DNA from: Methanolobus sp. ZRKC5
GTDB lineage: Archaea > Halobacteriota > Methanosarcinia > Methanosarcinales > Methanosarcinaceae
DNA length: 64,000 bases
Reading direction: 5' to 3'
Assembly (NCBI RefSeq): GCF_038446525.1
Contig: NZ_CP151792.1
Coordinates: 248,001 to 312,000, forward strand
In this document: in pieces, positions 46,184 to 54,231 of the stretch
How the letters are laid out: each line of letters begins with the position of its first letter
Numbering within the stretch: position 1 is the first letter of the stretch
Notes under the pieces: generated by a model
What the model was told of the DNA's origin: nothing
The model's input: only the letters and a program-made list of their open reading frames with translations
The model's database searches: none
Made by a program: the position numbers and the translations under genes

Positions 46184-47805
46184 GTAACTATTCAGCCTAA
46201 CTGTTTTAATGATGCAAAAAACAATATACTATGGCTTCATTCTATGTGTTAAAAAATATTCAGTAAAATATCATAAAAAACGTCTATCAATCTGAGGGGA
46301 TTTGTATAGACCGCGAAGAAATACTTGCAGTTTATGAAGCTGGTCCAGAAGCAGTAGTAGAACTTGTAACTCGATTACTTGGGATAATTGAACATCAATC
46401 TCTCCAAATTGCACAACTTGAAGAGCGTGTCAGGCATTTGGAAGAAATGCTTGAAAAGAATAGTCGCAACAGTAGCAAACCACCTTCTACTGATTCTTAT
46501 GCACGGAATAAACCAACCGTTAAAAGTCAAAGAAAAAAGACCAATAAGCATGTAGGTGGTCAAAACGGTCATCCTGGTACTACATTAAGAATAAATGATG
46601 ATCCGGATGAAGTTATTGTTCATCCTGTTAATCAATGCGTCAATTGTGGGAGATCGTTAGCTTCTGTTCCCTCTAACTATGAAAGAAGACAGGTCTTTGA
46701 CATTCCTCCTATAACTATCAATTGCATTGAACATCGTTGCGAGATTAAAACATGTCCCAAATGTTCTCATGTAAACAAAGCTCTTTTTCCAGATGGTGTA
46801 ACTCAGCCGACTCAATACGGTCATCGAGTTAAGTCATTTGCAGTTTATTTGCACACTTACCAATTACTTCCTTATCAGCGTGTTACCAAGTTGTTCTCTG
46901 ATATTTTGGGATGCAAGATAAGTCCTGCTACTTTGGTGAACACGGAACGTAGTTGTTTTGAGAAGCTTGGAGCTTTTGAAAATACAGTGAAACATCTCCT
47001 GAAAGAATCTCCTGTCATCAATCTGGATGAAACAGGAATGAGAATAAATGCAGTTCGTAATTGGCTTCATGTGGCAGGTACAGACAAACTGACCTATTAT
47101 TTTGCACATCGTAAAAGGGGCTCAGAAGCAATGGATGCTATGGGCATATTACCAGGTTACACTGGTGTTGCAACACATGATTTTTGGAAACCGTACAACA
47201 AATATGAATGTCAACATTCATTATGTAATGCACATTTATTACGAGAGTTAACTGGAGCTTCCGAAAACAGTGATCAACAGTGGACAAAGATAATGAGTGA
47301 TCTCTTGATATGCATTAAACATCATGTTGATAATGATCTTTTAGATACTGAGCTAATTCAAAGGTTCAGTGAGGATTATGATCACATAACTTGTTTAGGA
47401 GTGAATGAAAATCCTCCTGATCCGGAATCAAATGTGCGGTCTAAAAAACGAGGACGTAAGAAGCAGACCACGGTAAAGAATTTGCTGGATAGGTTTATTG
47501 GCCATAAAGAGGATATCTTGCGATTTATGTACGACCAAAACGTTCCGTTTGATAACAATCAGGCTGAAAGAGATATCAGAATGACGAAAGTACAGCAGAA
47601 GATATCAGGTACTTTCCGCAGTAAACAGGGTGCAAAAAATTTCTGCCGTATAAGAGGATACGTGTCTACTGTTAATAAGAATTCTGAATCTGTTATCGAT
47701 GCAATTAGTGCAATATTTTATGGCAATTCATTTGTTCCAAAGTTGCAGAATTGATCGTGGATGAAGAAATCAGCTTGGTGGAAGTGAGCTAGGCTGAATA
47801 GTTAC
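46184..47805 (+). mobile_element. complete IS66-family (ISBst12-type) insertion sequence
   Basis: 1622 bp with 15-bp terminal inverted repeats GTAACTATTCAGCCT and a perfect 8-bp target duplication TATTTCAT (46176-46183 and 47806-47813). It has one transposase gene and no tnpA/tnpB, as in the ISBst12 subgroup. It interrupts the subtilase gene between codons 38 and 39 of the original frame. Its ends match those of the four 194-bp miniature elements in the window. Confidence 0.95.
46306..47754 (+). CDS. IS66-family transposase (ISBst12 type), start codon unclear
   Basis: The frame is coding-like from about 46306 ('IDREEILAVYEAGPEAVVELVTRLLG', the usual N-terminus of this family). No ATG, GTG or TTG occurs between the upstream stop at 46264 and TTG 46438. 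ATA at 46306, seven bases after GAGGGG, stands where ATG is expected. From 46306 the protein has 482 residues. Features: leucine-rich coiled coil (~20-50), 'NSRNSSKPPSTDSY', a zinc-finger-like region (CVNC...CPKC), DDE core ('NLDETGMRINAVRNWLHVAG', 'HDFWKPY', 'CNAHLLREL'), and C-terminal 'PFDNNQAERDIRMTKVQQKISGTFRS'. It may now start poorly at TTG 46438 (438 residues). Confidence 0.9.
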   Translation: MDREEILAVYEAGPEAVVELVTRLLGIIEHQSLQIAQLEERVRHLEEMLEKNSRNSSKPPSTDSYARNKPTVKSQRKKTNKHVGGQNGHPGTTLRINDDPDEVIVHPVNQCVNCGRSLASVPSNYERRQVFDIPPITINCIEHRCEIKTCPKCSHVNKALFPDGVTQPTQYGHRVKSFAVYLHTYQLLPYQRVTKLFSDILGCKISPATLVNTERSCFEKLGAFENTVKHLLKESPVINLDETGMRINAVRNWLHVAGTDKLTYYFAHRKRGSEAMDAMGILPGYTGVATHDFWKPYNKYECQHSLCNAHLLRELTGASENSDQQWTKIMSDLLICIKHHVDNDLLDTELIQRFSEDYDHITCLGVNENPPDPESNVRSKKRGRKKQTTVKNLLDRFIGHKEDILRFMYDQNVPFDNNQAERDIRMTKVQQKISGTFRSKQGAKNFCRIRGYVSTVNKNSESVIDAISAIFYGNSFVPKLQN

Positions 47806-47919
47806 TATTTCATTTGAAGAATTCACATCTTCAGCCACAGCAATCAATGCAGTTTGCAGACTAAAAAATGCTATAATCATCAAAGATGCACTCAATTTTA
47901 CATATTTCTTACAAATCAT
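47806..47919 (-). pseudogene. severed N-terminus (signal peptide) of the subtilase gene
   Basis: 38 codons from ATG 47919: a basic start (MICKKYVKL), a hydrophobic core and a likely cleavage site after AVA (about residue 29), then EDVNSSNEI. GGAGTGG sits just upstream of the ATG. The ATG overlaps the end of the preceding lipoprotein gene by 11 bases. The last codon ends exactly at the IS target duplication; deleting the IS and one duplication joins NEI to MTLYDSKPD in frame, giving a ~1419-residue exported protease. At present translation runs 11 codons into the IS and stops. Confidence 0.9.
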
Positions 47920-48733
47920 TCTTAACCACTCCTACGTCTCCATTTTCTTTGGAAACAGAAACAATACCTTCTGAAAAAACGACATCGTTAAATCCAGATG
48001 ATCCAATCTCAACTAACCAATAATCTTTTTTCTCAGTGATATTAAGTGGAAAAATACCTGCTTCAGGATATGTTTGTGTTTTTAGCTCCCAATATTGAAG
48101 AGCTTTTGAAGCTGCAAGATTTTTTTCTACCACTTCACCTCTGTCCCATGAAATTTTACCATTATTCCATGATGTGATAATTCCCCGACCACTAAAATTC
48201 TCGAAAAAATCTCCTTCAACAAATGTCTCAACTACTGACCTTGTGCCATTCTCATCATATCCATAAATTAGAAGCACATGTTTTTCAGAAGGAGAAAGAG
48301 TACTTGTCCATGGATTTGAATAAATTAATAAGGAGCCTTTGTTTGTGCCTTCCCAATATGTTTTTATTGATCTTGTTAAAAGGTCAGGATGGAGATCATA
48401 AACATACTTCATTGTAGGATTTGTTCTTGTATTTCCCACAAAAATCAAATTATTTCTTGATTTTTCAATCTCAGATGCTTCAGCAACTTTCTTAATTATG
48501 GGTCGATTTCCTGTAAGGTTCTCCAATTTATCCGCAATTGACAGGGATTCTTCAGATTCTACTGAATTTGCATTTTCACCTAGAATAATAATTACATTTT
48601 CATCGAAAATTTCAGGAATATTTCTAAGATTTACATCATTTATTGTAGTTTTAGTTTTATCTACACATCCACTCGAAAGAACAATTGATAGAAAAAGGAT
48701 TAAACTCAAAAGTAAAATTGCTGTCTTTGACAT
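47909..48733 (-). CDS. lipoprotein of unknown function, upstream of the subtilase
   Basis: A 274-residue exported protein. The signal peptide ends in lipobox SSGC (Cys23). The rest shows 'NVIIILGENANSVESEESLSIADKLENLTGNRPIIKKVAEASEIEKSRNNLIFVGN', a pattern seen in archaeal S-layer-associated or cell-wall-binding-like proteins, but I cannot name a family. The middle has 'KGSLLIYSNPWTSTLSPSEKHVLLIYGYDENGT'. Because its 3' end overlaps the original protease start by 11 bases, the two were probably translated together. A function linked to the protease, such as inhibitor, anchor or substrate, is inference. Confidence 0.7.
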   Translation of the reverse strand: MSKTAILLLSLILFLSIVLSSGCVDKTKTTINDVNLRNIPEIFDENVIIILGENANSVESEESLSIADKLENLTGNRPIIKKVAEASEIEKSRNNLIFVGNTRTNPTMKYVYDLHPDLLTRSIKTYWEGTNKGSLLIYSNPWTSTLSPSEKHVLLIYGYDENGTRSVVETFVEGDFFENFSGRGIITSWNNGKISWDRGEVVEKNLAASKALQYWELKTQTYPEAGIFPLNITEKKDYWLVEIGSSGFNDVVFSEGIVSVSKENGDVGVVKNDL

Positions 48734-48980
48734 TTTAACGGCCTTTTATAAATTAATACAAAGCCAAAGCTAATTGAATTAATTTCCATTATAATCCAAC
48801 CACATCCGACCCAAATATTATGAAATTAAATTTTTATTAACATTGGTTTGTAGCTTTTGGATTATATTAAAACTCTTCGAATTTTTATTACTAAACATTG
48901 TTACTAATCAATGTAAAAAATAAAATAAATATTTGCTATAAATAATTTACAGTTAATGTTCTAGAAAAAGAGGAAAAGAA

Positions 48981-49676
48981 TCATTTGTTGGAGATGAACT
49001 CCACCATTGATTCAAGTATTTTCAGTCCGTCCTTTGAACCTAGAATTTCCTCGGATGCTCTTTCAGGATGTGGCATCATACCAAGTACATTCTTTTTTGA
49101 ACTCAGTATACCTGCAATATTTTCCTGTGAACCGTTAGGATTTGCCTCATCGGTCACCTTGCCATCCTTGTCCACGTACCTGAAGGCTACCTGACCGTTG
49201 TCTTCAAGACTTGAAAGTGTGGATTCATCTGCGTAGAAATTACCTTCCATGTGAGCGATAGGAATACTGACCACATCTCCTTTCTTGAATTTTGAAGTGA
49301 AAGGTGTATCTGTTGTCTCGACTCTCAGGAAAGTAGGCTCGCACCTGAACTTTGGATAATTGTTAGTTGTAAGTGCACCTTCAAGAAGTCCGGATTCTGT
49401 GAGAACCTGGAAACCATTACAGATACCTACTATAGGCTTGCCTGATTCTGCAAGTTCCTTGACCGAATTCATAATAGGAGTACGTGCAGCAATGGCACCT
49501 GCTCTGAGGTAGTCACCGTATGAGAAGCCTCCCGGAATCACTATTCCTTCAAAACGTTCCAGGTTTTCTTCCTTGTACCATACAAGTTCAGCGTCAACTC
49601 CGAGAACATCCTTCAGGACATGCAACACGTCAAGGTCACAATTGCTGCCACCAAACTGTACAATACCTATACTCAT
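48981..49676 (-). CDS. purQ: phosphoribosylformylglycinamidine synthase, glutaminase subunit
   Basis: The class I glutamine amidotransferase (231 residues) that delivers ammonia to PurL in purine synthesis. 'IVQFGGSNCDLDVLHVL', 'GIVIPGGFSYGDYLRAG', nucleophile Cys in 'IVGICNGFQVL' and the His/Glu pair in 'GMMPHPERASEE' are all present. It overlaps purS by four bases (ATGA). Confidence 0.96.
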   Translation of the reverse strand: MSIGIVQFGGSNCDLDVLHVLKDVLGVDAELVWYKEENLERFEGIVIPGGFSYGDYLRAGAIAARTPIMNSVKELAESGKPIVGICNGFQVLTESGLLEGALTTNNYPKFRCEPTFLRVETTDTPFTSKFKKGDVVSIPIAHMEGNFYADESTLSSLEDNGQVAFRYVDKDGKVTDEANPNGSQENIAGILSSKKNVLGMMPHPERASEEILGSKDGLKILESMVEFISNK

Positions 49677-49924
49677 TGCAATTCCCTCAAGGATATGGCA
49701 TAATTATGGATAATAGGATTTGCAATCAGTTTCTGGCACATTTCCTCGACTGTCTCTCTTGCATCATGGATATTCTCTGCCTGAAGATCAATAGTATATT
49801 TTTTTGCTGTTCTCACACTCTCGGTTTTGTATCCCAGGTGTTCAAGTGCCCTTTCGATGGTTGTACCTTCAGGGTCAAGCATACCGCTTTTAAGTTCAAT
49901 GGTTACATCTGCTTGATATTGCAT
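49673..49924 (-). CDS. purS: phosphoribosylformylglycinamidine synthase subunit PurS
   Basis: An 83-residue small subunit that bridges PurQ and PurL in the FGAM synthase complex. Typical pattern: 'VTIELKSGMLDPEGTTIERALEHLGY' then 'RTAKKYTIDLQAEN...EEMCQKLIANPIIHNYAI'. It sits directly upstream of purQ with a coupled stop/start; purL is not in the window. Confidence 0.95.
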   Translation of the reverse strand: MQYQADVTIELKSGMLDPEGTTIERALEHLGYKTESVRTAKKYTIDLQAENIHDARETVEEMCQKLIANPIIHNYAISLRELQ

Positions 49925-50030
49925 TTAGAATCCTCATCTCTCATTTGATGATTTATATTATTATAAGATAAACTCAGGCATAAATAATAACGTCTGCTAT
50001 TATAACCTTTGCATTGCAGATATAATCTTC

Positions 50031-50642
50031 TTACTCAAGTGACCTTTTTGCATAGAGCAAACGCTGAATCATTGTTATGTGAGTAAGAACTACTATAGCA
50101 ACTATAGACTCTCCCAGATAACCACTCAAAGAGCCTGCCACAAGTATCATCATTCTCTCTGGTCTCTCAGCTACTCCGATATTCATGGACTCAACACCTG
50201 CAGCTTCCGCTCTTGAACGTACATAACTCACAAGGTAGGAACCAATTATAGCGAATACAACCCAGAGCCATAGGGGAACTGAAAGGACAGTCGTCTGTAG
50301 AACACGGCCTGCTACAACTCCATAGATAATACCCACAAAAATGATAGCATCAGCATACCTGTCACACACAGAATCAAGTACTGCACCAAAAGCTGTCATG
50401 CAGCCTTTTGCCCTTGCAACAGCACCGTCTATCATGTCAAAGAACCCGCTGAGAAGTATCAACAGTGCACCGCCTAAAAGATCACCTGTCGCAAATGCAA
50501 CTGCCGCCCAGATACTGATGAGTAAACCGATGATAGTAAGAGAATTAGGAGATAATGGCACCCACCTTACAAAGGGCAATATCGATACTCTGACAGTATT
50601 CTTTAATTCGTTGAACATATGATTTAGTTCCTGTGTCTTCAC
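50031..50642 (-). CDS. CDP-alcohol phosphatidyltransferase, probably archaetidylinositol-phosphate synthase
   Basis: A membrane lipid-headgroup enzyme (203 residues, about five to six membrane segments). The catalytic signature D-x2-DG-x2-AR-x8-G-x3-D-x3-D is complete in 'DMIDGAVARAKG...GAVLDSVCDRYAD'. The 'NSLTIIGLL' start and overall length match archaeal AIP synthases, which join myo-inositol-phosphate to CDP-archaeol. An ATG 8 residues in is a possible alternative start. Substrate choice is inferred from archaeal family members. Confidence 0.83.
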   Translation of the reverse strand: MKTQELNHMFNELKNTVRVSILPFVRWVPLSPNSLTIIGLLISIWAAVAFATGDLLGGALLILLSGFFDMIDGAVARAKGCMTAFGAVLDSVCDRYADAIIFVGIIYGVVAGRVLQTTVLSVPLWLWVVFAIIGSYLVSYVRSRAEAAGVESMNIGVAERPERMMILVAGSLSGYLGESIVAIVVLTHITMIQRLLYAKRSLE

Positions 50643-50891
50643 TGAGTCTTTTGAAGGTCTTTCTATTTCATATTTTGTATAACCTAAGTAAAAACGAACA
50701 CATCAAAAATATAATATCTCATAATGATGATACTCATTAGATATCAAAGTGTAGATATATTTAAATAGTAAATTGAGAAACCAGCAATAGTAGAACAAAC
50801 ACAACAGATTGTAAATTGCTAATACAATCTCATGATTTGCATGAAAGATCTGTGGACCTAGATTCTGCAAAAAACAAACAGAGGCAATGAA

Positions 50892-51278
50892 ATGAAGACT
50901 GAGCGCACTATTCTGATATCCGAAAATGGAAAACTGGTACTCAAGAAAATATCACTGGCATACAAGGATTCTAATGGTGAGACCGCCTACCTGTTCGAGC
51001 CGGAAAAGAAGGTTGAGAACAATAAAGAAAGCATTTACGAACATATTGAAAATAACTTCTTGCTCATAGGTCTTCTCAGGAAAGTAGATATGTCAAAACT
51101 TAGAGATGAAGAAGTTCAAGCTCTGATGCTTAGAAAGCATGAAAAGGAAGAAAGGTTTCTAAGGACAGGCAGAGCAAATGGATATAATCTCGGAGTAGAT
51201 ATAAATCCGGAAGATATACTAAAATTCTACGTCTCCTTAAAGCCGGAAGAACGTATTGCTCTGGAATGCAAACCCTGA
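50892..51278 (+). CDS. hypothetical protein
   Basis: 128 residues, not recognised. It is charged and soluble, with an N-terminal beta-like stretch (ERTILISENGKLVLKKISLAYKD), a helical Lys/Glu-rich centre and a final 'NPEDILKFYVSLKPEERIALE'. No Cys cluster, signal peptide or membrane segment. The ATG follows GAGGCAATGAA. It stands alone: ~250 bases of AT-rich promoter sequence precede it and miniature element copy 4 follows 53 bases after its stop. Codon use looks like its neighbours, so it is probably a real gene. Confidence 0.65.
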   Translation: MKTERTILISENGKLVLKKISLAYKDSNGETAYLFEPEKKVENNKESIYEHIENNFLLIGLLRKVDMSKLRDEEVQALMLRKHEKEERFLRTGRANGYNLGVDINPEDILKFYVSLKPEERIALECKP

Positions 51279-51330
51279 GCATATCACTTTTCAATTTATA
51301 TCCTTTTTTTATTTTTTTGTTTATCTCATT

Positions 51331-51524
51331 GTAACTATTCAGCCTGGCACGATTTGCCTATTGGTACTGATTTCATCGAAATAGAGATGTCTGCTCACTA
51401 ACAATCTAACAATCAAAAAAGCAATCAATAGCAACAATCAAAATAAATGATCCTAATGAAATTTACGTTTCAACTTTTTGTCAAGATTGTTATTGATAGC
51501 GTTTTTATCAGGCTGAATAGTTAC
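51331..51524 (-). mobile_element. 194-bp miniature element (MITE), copy 4 (inverted)
   Basis: In reverse orientation, identical by eye to copy 3. It has 15-bp termini GTAACTATTCAGCCT and a perfect 8-bp target duplication ATCTCATT (51323-51330 and 51525-51532). The exact duplication and identity to copy 3 point to a recent insertion. It lies between the hypothetical gene and the asparagine-synthase fusion gene. Confidence 0.95.
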
Positions 51525-51596
51525 ATCTCATTTTACATTAAATGAAAATAAAATAGAATAACGTTTACTATAGGGACTCCTGTTACGAAAAAAAAA

Positions 51597-51623
51597 GGGG
51601 TGAGGGGGTTTGGGGGAGAGGGG
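51597..51623 (+). promoter_or_regulatory. G-quadruplex-forming tract upstream of the asparagine-synthase/Dph6 gene
   Basis: Four G-runs of 4, 5, 5 and 4 separated by loops TGA, TTT and AGA: a canonical intramolecular G-quadruplex pattern. It follows a run of about ten A and sits ~150 bases before the ATG at 51773, on the coding strand, in otherwise AT-rich DNA. If transcribed it would lie in the 5' leader. A role is inference. Confidence 0.6.
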
Positions 51624-51652
51624 AAAAGCTTATGAGTATTTCAAGGTTTATT

Positions 51653-51681
51653 TTGTTCAAATAAGGATTTCTACAGAGCCA
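51653..51681. repeat. solo 29-bp repeat, possible IS5-type terminal remnant (copy a)
   Basis: Matches 59273-59301 at 25 of 29 positions, with a core AGGATTTCTACAGAGCCA. The reverse complement begins GGCTCTGTAGAAATCC, reminiscent of IS5/IS903-type ends (GGCTTTGTTGAA...). No transposase or opposite end is present, so it is probably a solo remnant. Confidence 0.35.
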
Positions 51682-51772
51682 GGATTTCAAGGCCACTTAT
51701 TACTAAGTACTCAAAGCCTTTATCAGACTGGAACGCTTTTCTGAACTAAAAACACTATTATCAACTGGAACT

Positions 51773-53956
51773 ATGTGCTCAATTACAGGTTTTTTTAATA
51801 ACGACAACGCAATGGAACATACCTTACAAGCCCTTGAAATAACAAAGAACCGGGGACTTGATGGTATAGGGATTAGTACTGAGAACGGAATTTACCTTGC
51901 AGAGAATGTTACTTCCCTTGAGTTCGATCCTGAGATTTCAAAGAGGAATACTTTAGGACATCGTCTGCACTCAATGGTCAATTTTGTGCTTCAGCCAATC
52001 GTATATAGTGGAAAGATCGTTGCTAACTGCGAGATATACAACTGGAAGGAACTCGCAGAAAAATACGATCTTGAAGCAGAGAACGATACGGATCTACTGA
52101 TAAAGCTCATCGAGAAGCAGGTCTTTGATGCAGGAAATAACTCCATCTCCCCAGCTGACATAATGCAGGTCATCGACCAGATACTACGCGAAGTCATTGG
52201 CGTCTATGCGTTTGCCTACTGGCTGGATGACACTGTGTATCTTGCAAGGGATATCGTAGGTATCAAACCACTCTGGTATAGCAATTCTGGAGGATTTGCG
52301 TTCGCCTCTGAAAAGAAGGCACTTGCAAGAACAGGATTTACAGATATCAAAGAACTCAATCCCAGAGAGATTCTTGCCTACAATATCGGAAAAGATTGTA
52401 GAGAAAAGTACAACCGGGAATTCTTTTTCATAACACCTCAACATGAAGGTAGCATTGCGGAACTAGAAAAACACATGAAAGAACTTCTGGAAAATGCAGT
52501 TTCCATACGCATGCCTGATGAGAAGTTCGGGATTCTTTTTTCCGGTGGACTGGACTCTACCATCATTGCACATATGTGCAAACTCATGGGGAAAAAACCG
52601 GGAATCGATTTTACCTGCTACACCGCAGGCCTTTCTGAAGTACAACTTCCACCTGACGTTGAATACTCCCGGATGATGGCAGAAGAGCTTGGACTTGACC
52701 TGAAGGTCAAAAGCATAGGACTGGATGAGGTGGAGACATACCTGAAAGATGTGGTCCCTCTTGTAGAAGATACCAATGTACCGAAGGTAGGAGTGGCACT
52801 GACCATGTACGCTGCATGCGTGGCTGCAAAGGAGGATGACATCAGAGTCATGTTCTCAGGGTCAGGAGCCGATGAGGTATTTGCAGGCTACGACCGTCAC
52901 AAACGTTCAACAGACATCAGCCGGGACTGCTACGCCGACGTACTGAAAATTTACGAGAAGAACACCTACCGCGATGATGTTGTTTCCATGAACAACAACA
53001 TTGAGTTGCGTGTTCCATATCTTGATAAGAGATTCGTAGACTATTGTCTAAAGATACCACCGCAGTACAAGATCAACGATGAACAGAACAAGCTCATACT
53101 GCGTCTGCTTGCTGATGAGATCGGGGTTCCCGCTCAGGTCAGCCAGCGCAGGAAACAGGCAGCTCAGTATGGAAGCCGATTTGACAAGGCCATTGGCAAA
53201 CTTGCAAAGAAAAGTGGCTACAGAACAAAGACCGAATACCTGAAGCAGTTCTACGGCCAGCCAAACCTCAAATTAGGCGTGCTTTTCAGCTCAGGTAAAG
53301 ACAGCAATTATGCAATGCATATTATGCAGCAGCAGAATTACGCAATCGAGTGCCTTATAACTATCAAGAGCCAGAATCAGGACTCCTACATGTTCCACAC
53401 TCCCAACATTGATCTTGCACGCCTGCAGGCAGAAGCCATGGGAATGCCATTAATTGAAGAGCTTACATTGGGTGAAAAAGAGAAGGAACTGGATGACATG
53501 AAGAATGCCATAATTCGTGCCAAAAACGAGTTCGGCATAGAAGGAATCGTCACCGGTGCTTTGTATTCCAACTATCAGCGCGAGAGGATAGAAAGAGTAT
53601 GCGACGAACTGGGACTAAAGGCATTCTCTCCCCTCTGGCATATCGACCAGGAAAAAGAGATGCACCAACTTCTGGACATTGGATTTGAGTTCATATTCAG
53701 CAGTGTAGCCGCATACGGCCTGAACAAGAGCTGGGTCGGCCGCATCATCGAGGAGAAGGACATTGATAAACTTGTCAAGCTCAACGAGAAGATCGGTCTC
53801 AATGTTGCAGGCGAAGGCGGTGAATTCGAAAGCTTTGTGACGGACGGACCCATGTATCACAAAAAGATAGAGATTCGGGAAATGGAAGTAATCGAGCGGG
53901 ACGAGTACACTGCAAATGTTGTTATCACCAATGCTGTACTGGTGGATAAAGAGTGA
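51773..53956 (+). CDS. asparagine synthase (glutamine-hydrolysing) fused to a Dph6-type ATP-PPase
   Basis: A 727-residue three-domain protein. Residues 2-~185: class II glutaminase with the N-terminal nucleophile Cys2 (MCSITGFF). ~235-480: asparagine-synthetase domain with PP-loop 'FSGGLDST' and 'SGSGADEVFAGYDRH'. ~500-727: a second ATP-PPase of the DUF71/Dph6 (diphthine-ammonia ligase) family with 'LFSSGKDSNYAMH', 'GIVTGALYSNYQRERIERVC' and 'GEGGEFESFVTDGPM'. Dph6 amidates diphthine on elongation factor 2 with ammonium. By inference, the fused glutaminase could supply the ammonia; asparagine synthesis is also possible. The motifs of all three sites look intact. Start ATG 51773 is fixed by the need for Cys2. 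Confidence 0.9.
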   Translation: MCSITGFFNNDNAMEHTLQALEITKNRGLDGIGISTENGIYLAENVTSLEFDPEISKRNTLGHRLHSMVNFVLQPIVYSGKIVANCEIYNWKELAEKYDLEAENDTDLLIKLIEKQVFDAGNNSISPADIMQVIDQILREVIGVYAFAYWLDDTVYLARDIVGIKPLWYSNSGGFAFASEKKALARTGFTDIKELNPREILAYNIGKDCREKYNREFFFITPQHEGSIAELEKHMKELLENAVSIRMPDEKFGILFSGGLDSTIIAHMCKLMGKKPGIDFTCYTAGLSEVQLPPDVEYSRMMAEELGLDLKVKSIGLDEVETYLKDVVPLVEDTNVPKVGVALTMYAACVAAKEDDIRVMFSGSGADEVFAGYDRHKRSTDISRDCYADVLKIYEKNTYRDDVVSMNNNIELRVPYLDKRFVDYCLKIPPQYKINDEQNKLILRLLADEIGVPAQVSQRRKQAAQYGSRFDKAIGKLAKKSGYRTKTEYLKQFYGQPNLKLGVLFSSGKDSNYAMHIMQQQNYAIECLITIKSQNQDSYMFHTPNIDLARLQAEAMGMPLIEELTLGEKEKELDDMKNAIIRAKNEFGIEGIVTGALYSNYQRERIERVCDELGLKAFSPLWHIDQEKEMHQLLDIGFEFIFSSVAAYGLNKSWVGRIIEEKDIDKLVKLNEKIGLNVAGEGGEFESFVTDGPMYHKKIEIREMEVIERDEYTANVVITNAVLVDKE

Positions 53957-54023
53957 TGTGAAATCCTATTTCAACCTACTTTAGCATAACGATAGTAAAA
54001 AATGTCAGACAGAAGATAATTAT

Positions 54024-54221
54024 TTAATATTTCTTCTGTGCCCTTTTTTGAATTGAACTGAAAGCCTTCTTGATCTCAGCATTCCTTTCATCATCCACTA
54101 TACCCAATCCCTCTTTGTTTAGGGTAACCTTTAATTCATCAAGGTCAGCCAGTATATTATCAGGTATGCTTTTTTTCTCCACCAGCTTTTGCCTGAGCTT
54201 GGTTCTTACATCTTCAGTCAT
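54024..54221 (-). CDS. small hypothetical protein
   Basis: 65 residues, charged and helical (MTEDVRTKLRQKLVEKKSIPDNILADLDEL...), ending in a basic QKRAQKKY tail. Not recognised. It lies ten bases downstream of the membrane/coiled-coil gene at 54232-54912 in the same direction, so the two probably form an operon. Confidence 0.6.
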   Translation of the reverse strand: MTEDVRTKLRQKLVEKKSIPDNILADLDELKVTLNKEGLGIVDDERNAEIKKAFSSIQKRAQKKY

Positions 54222-54231
54222 CAGAAAACCC

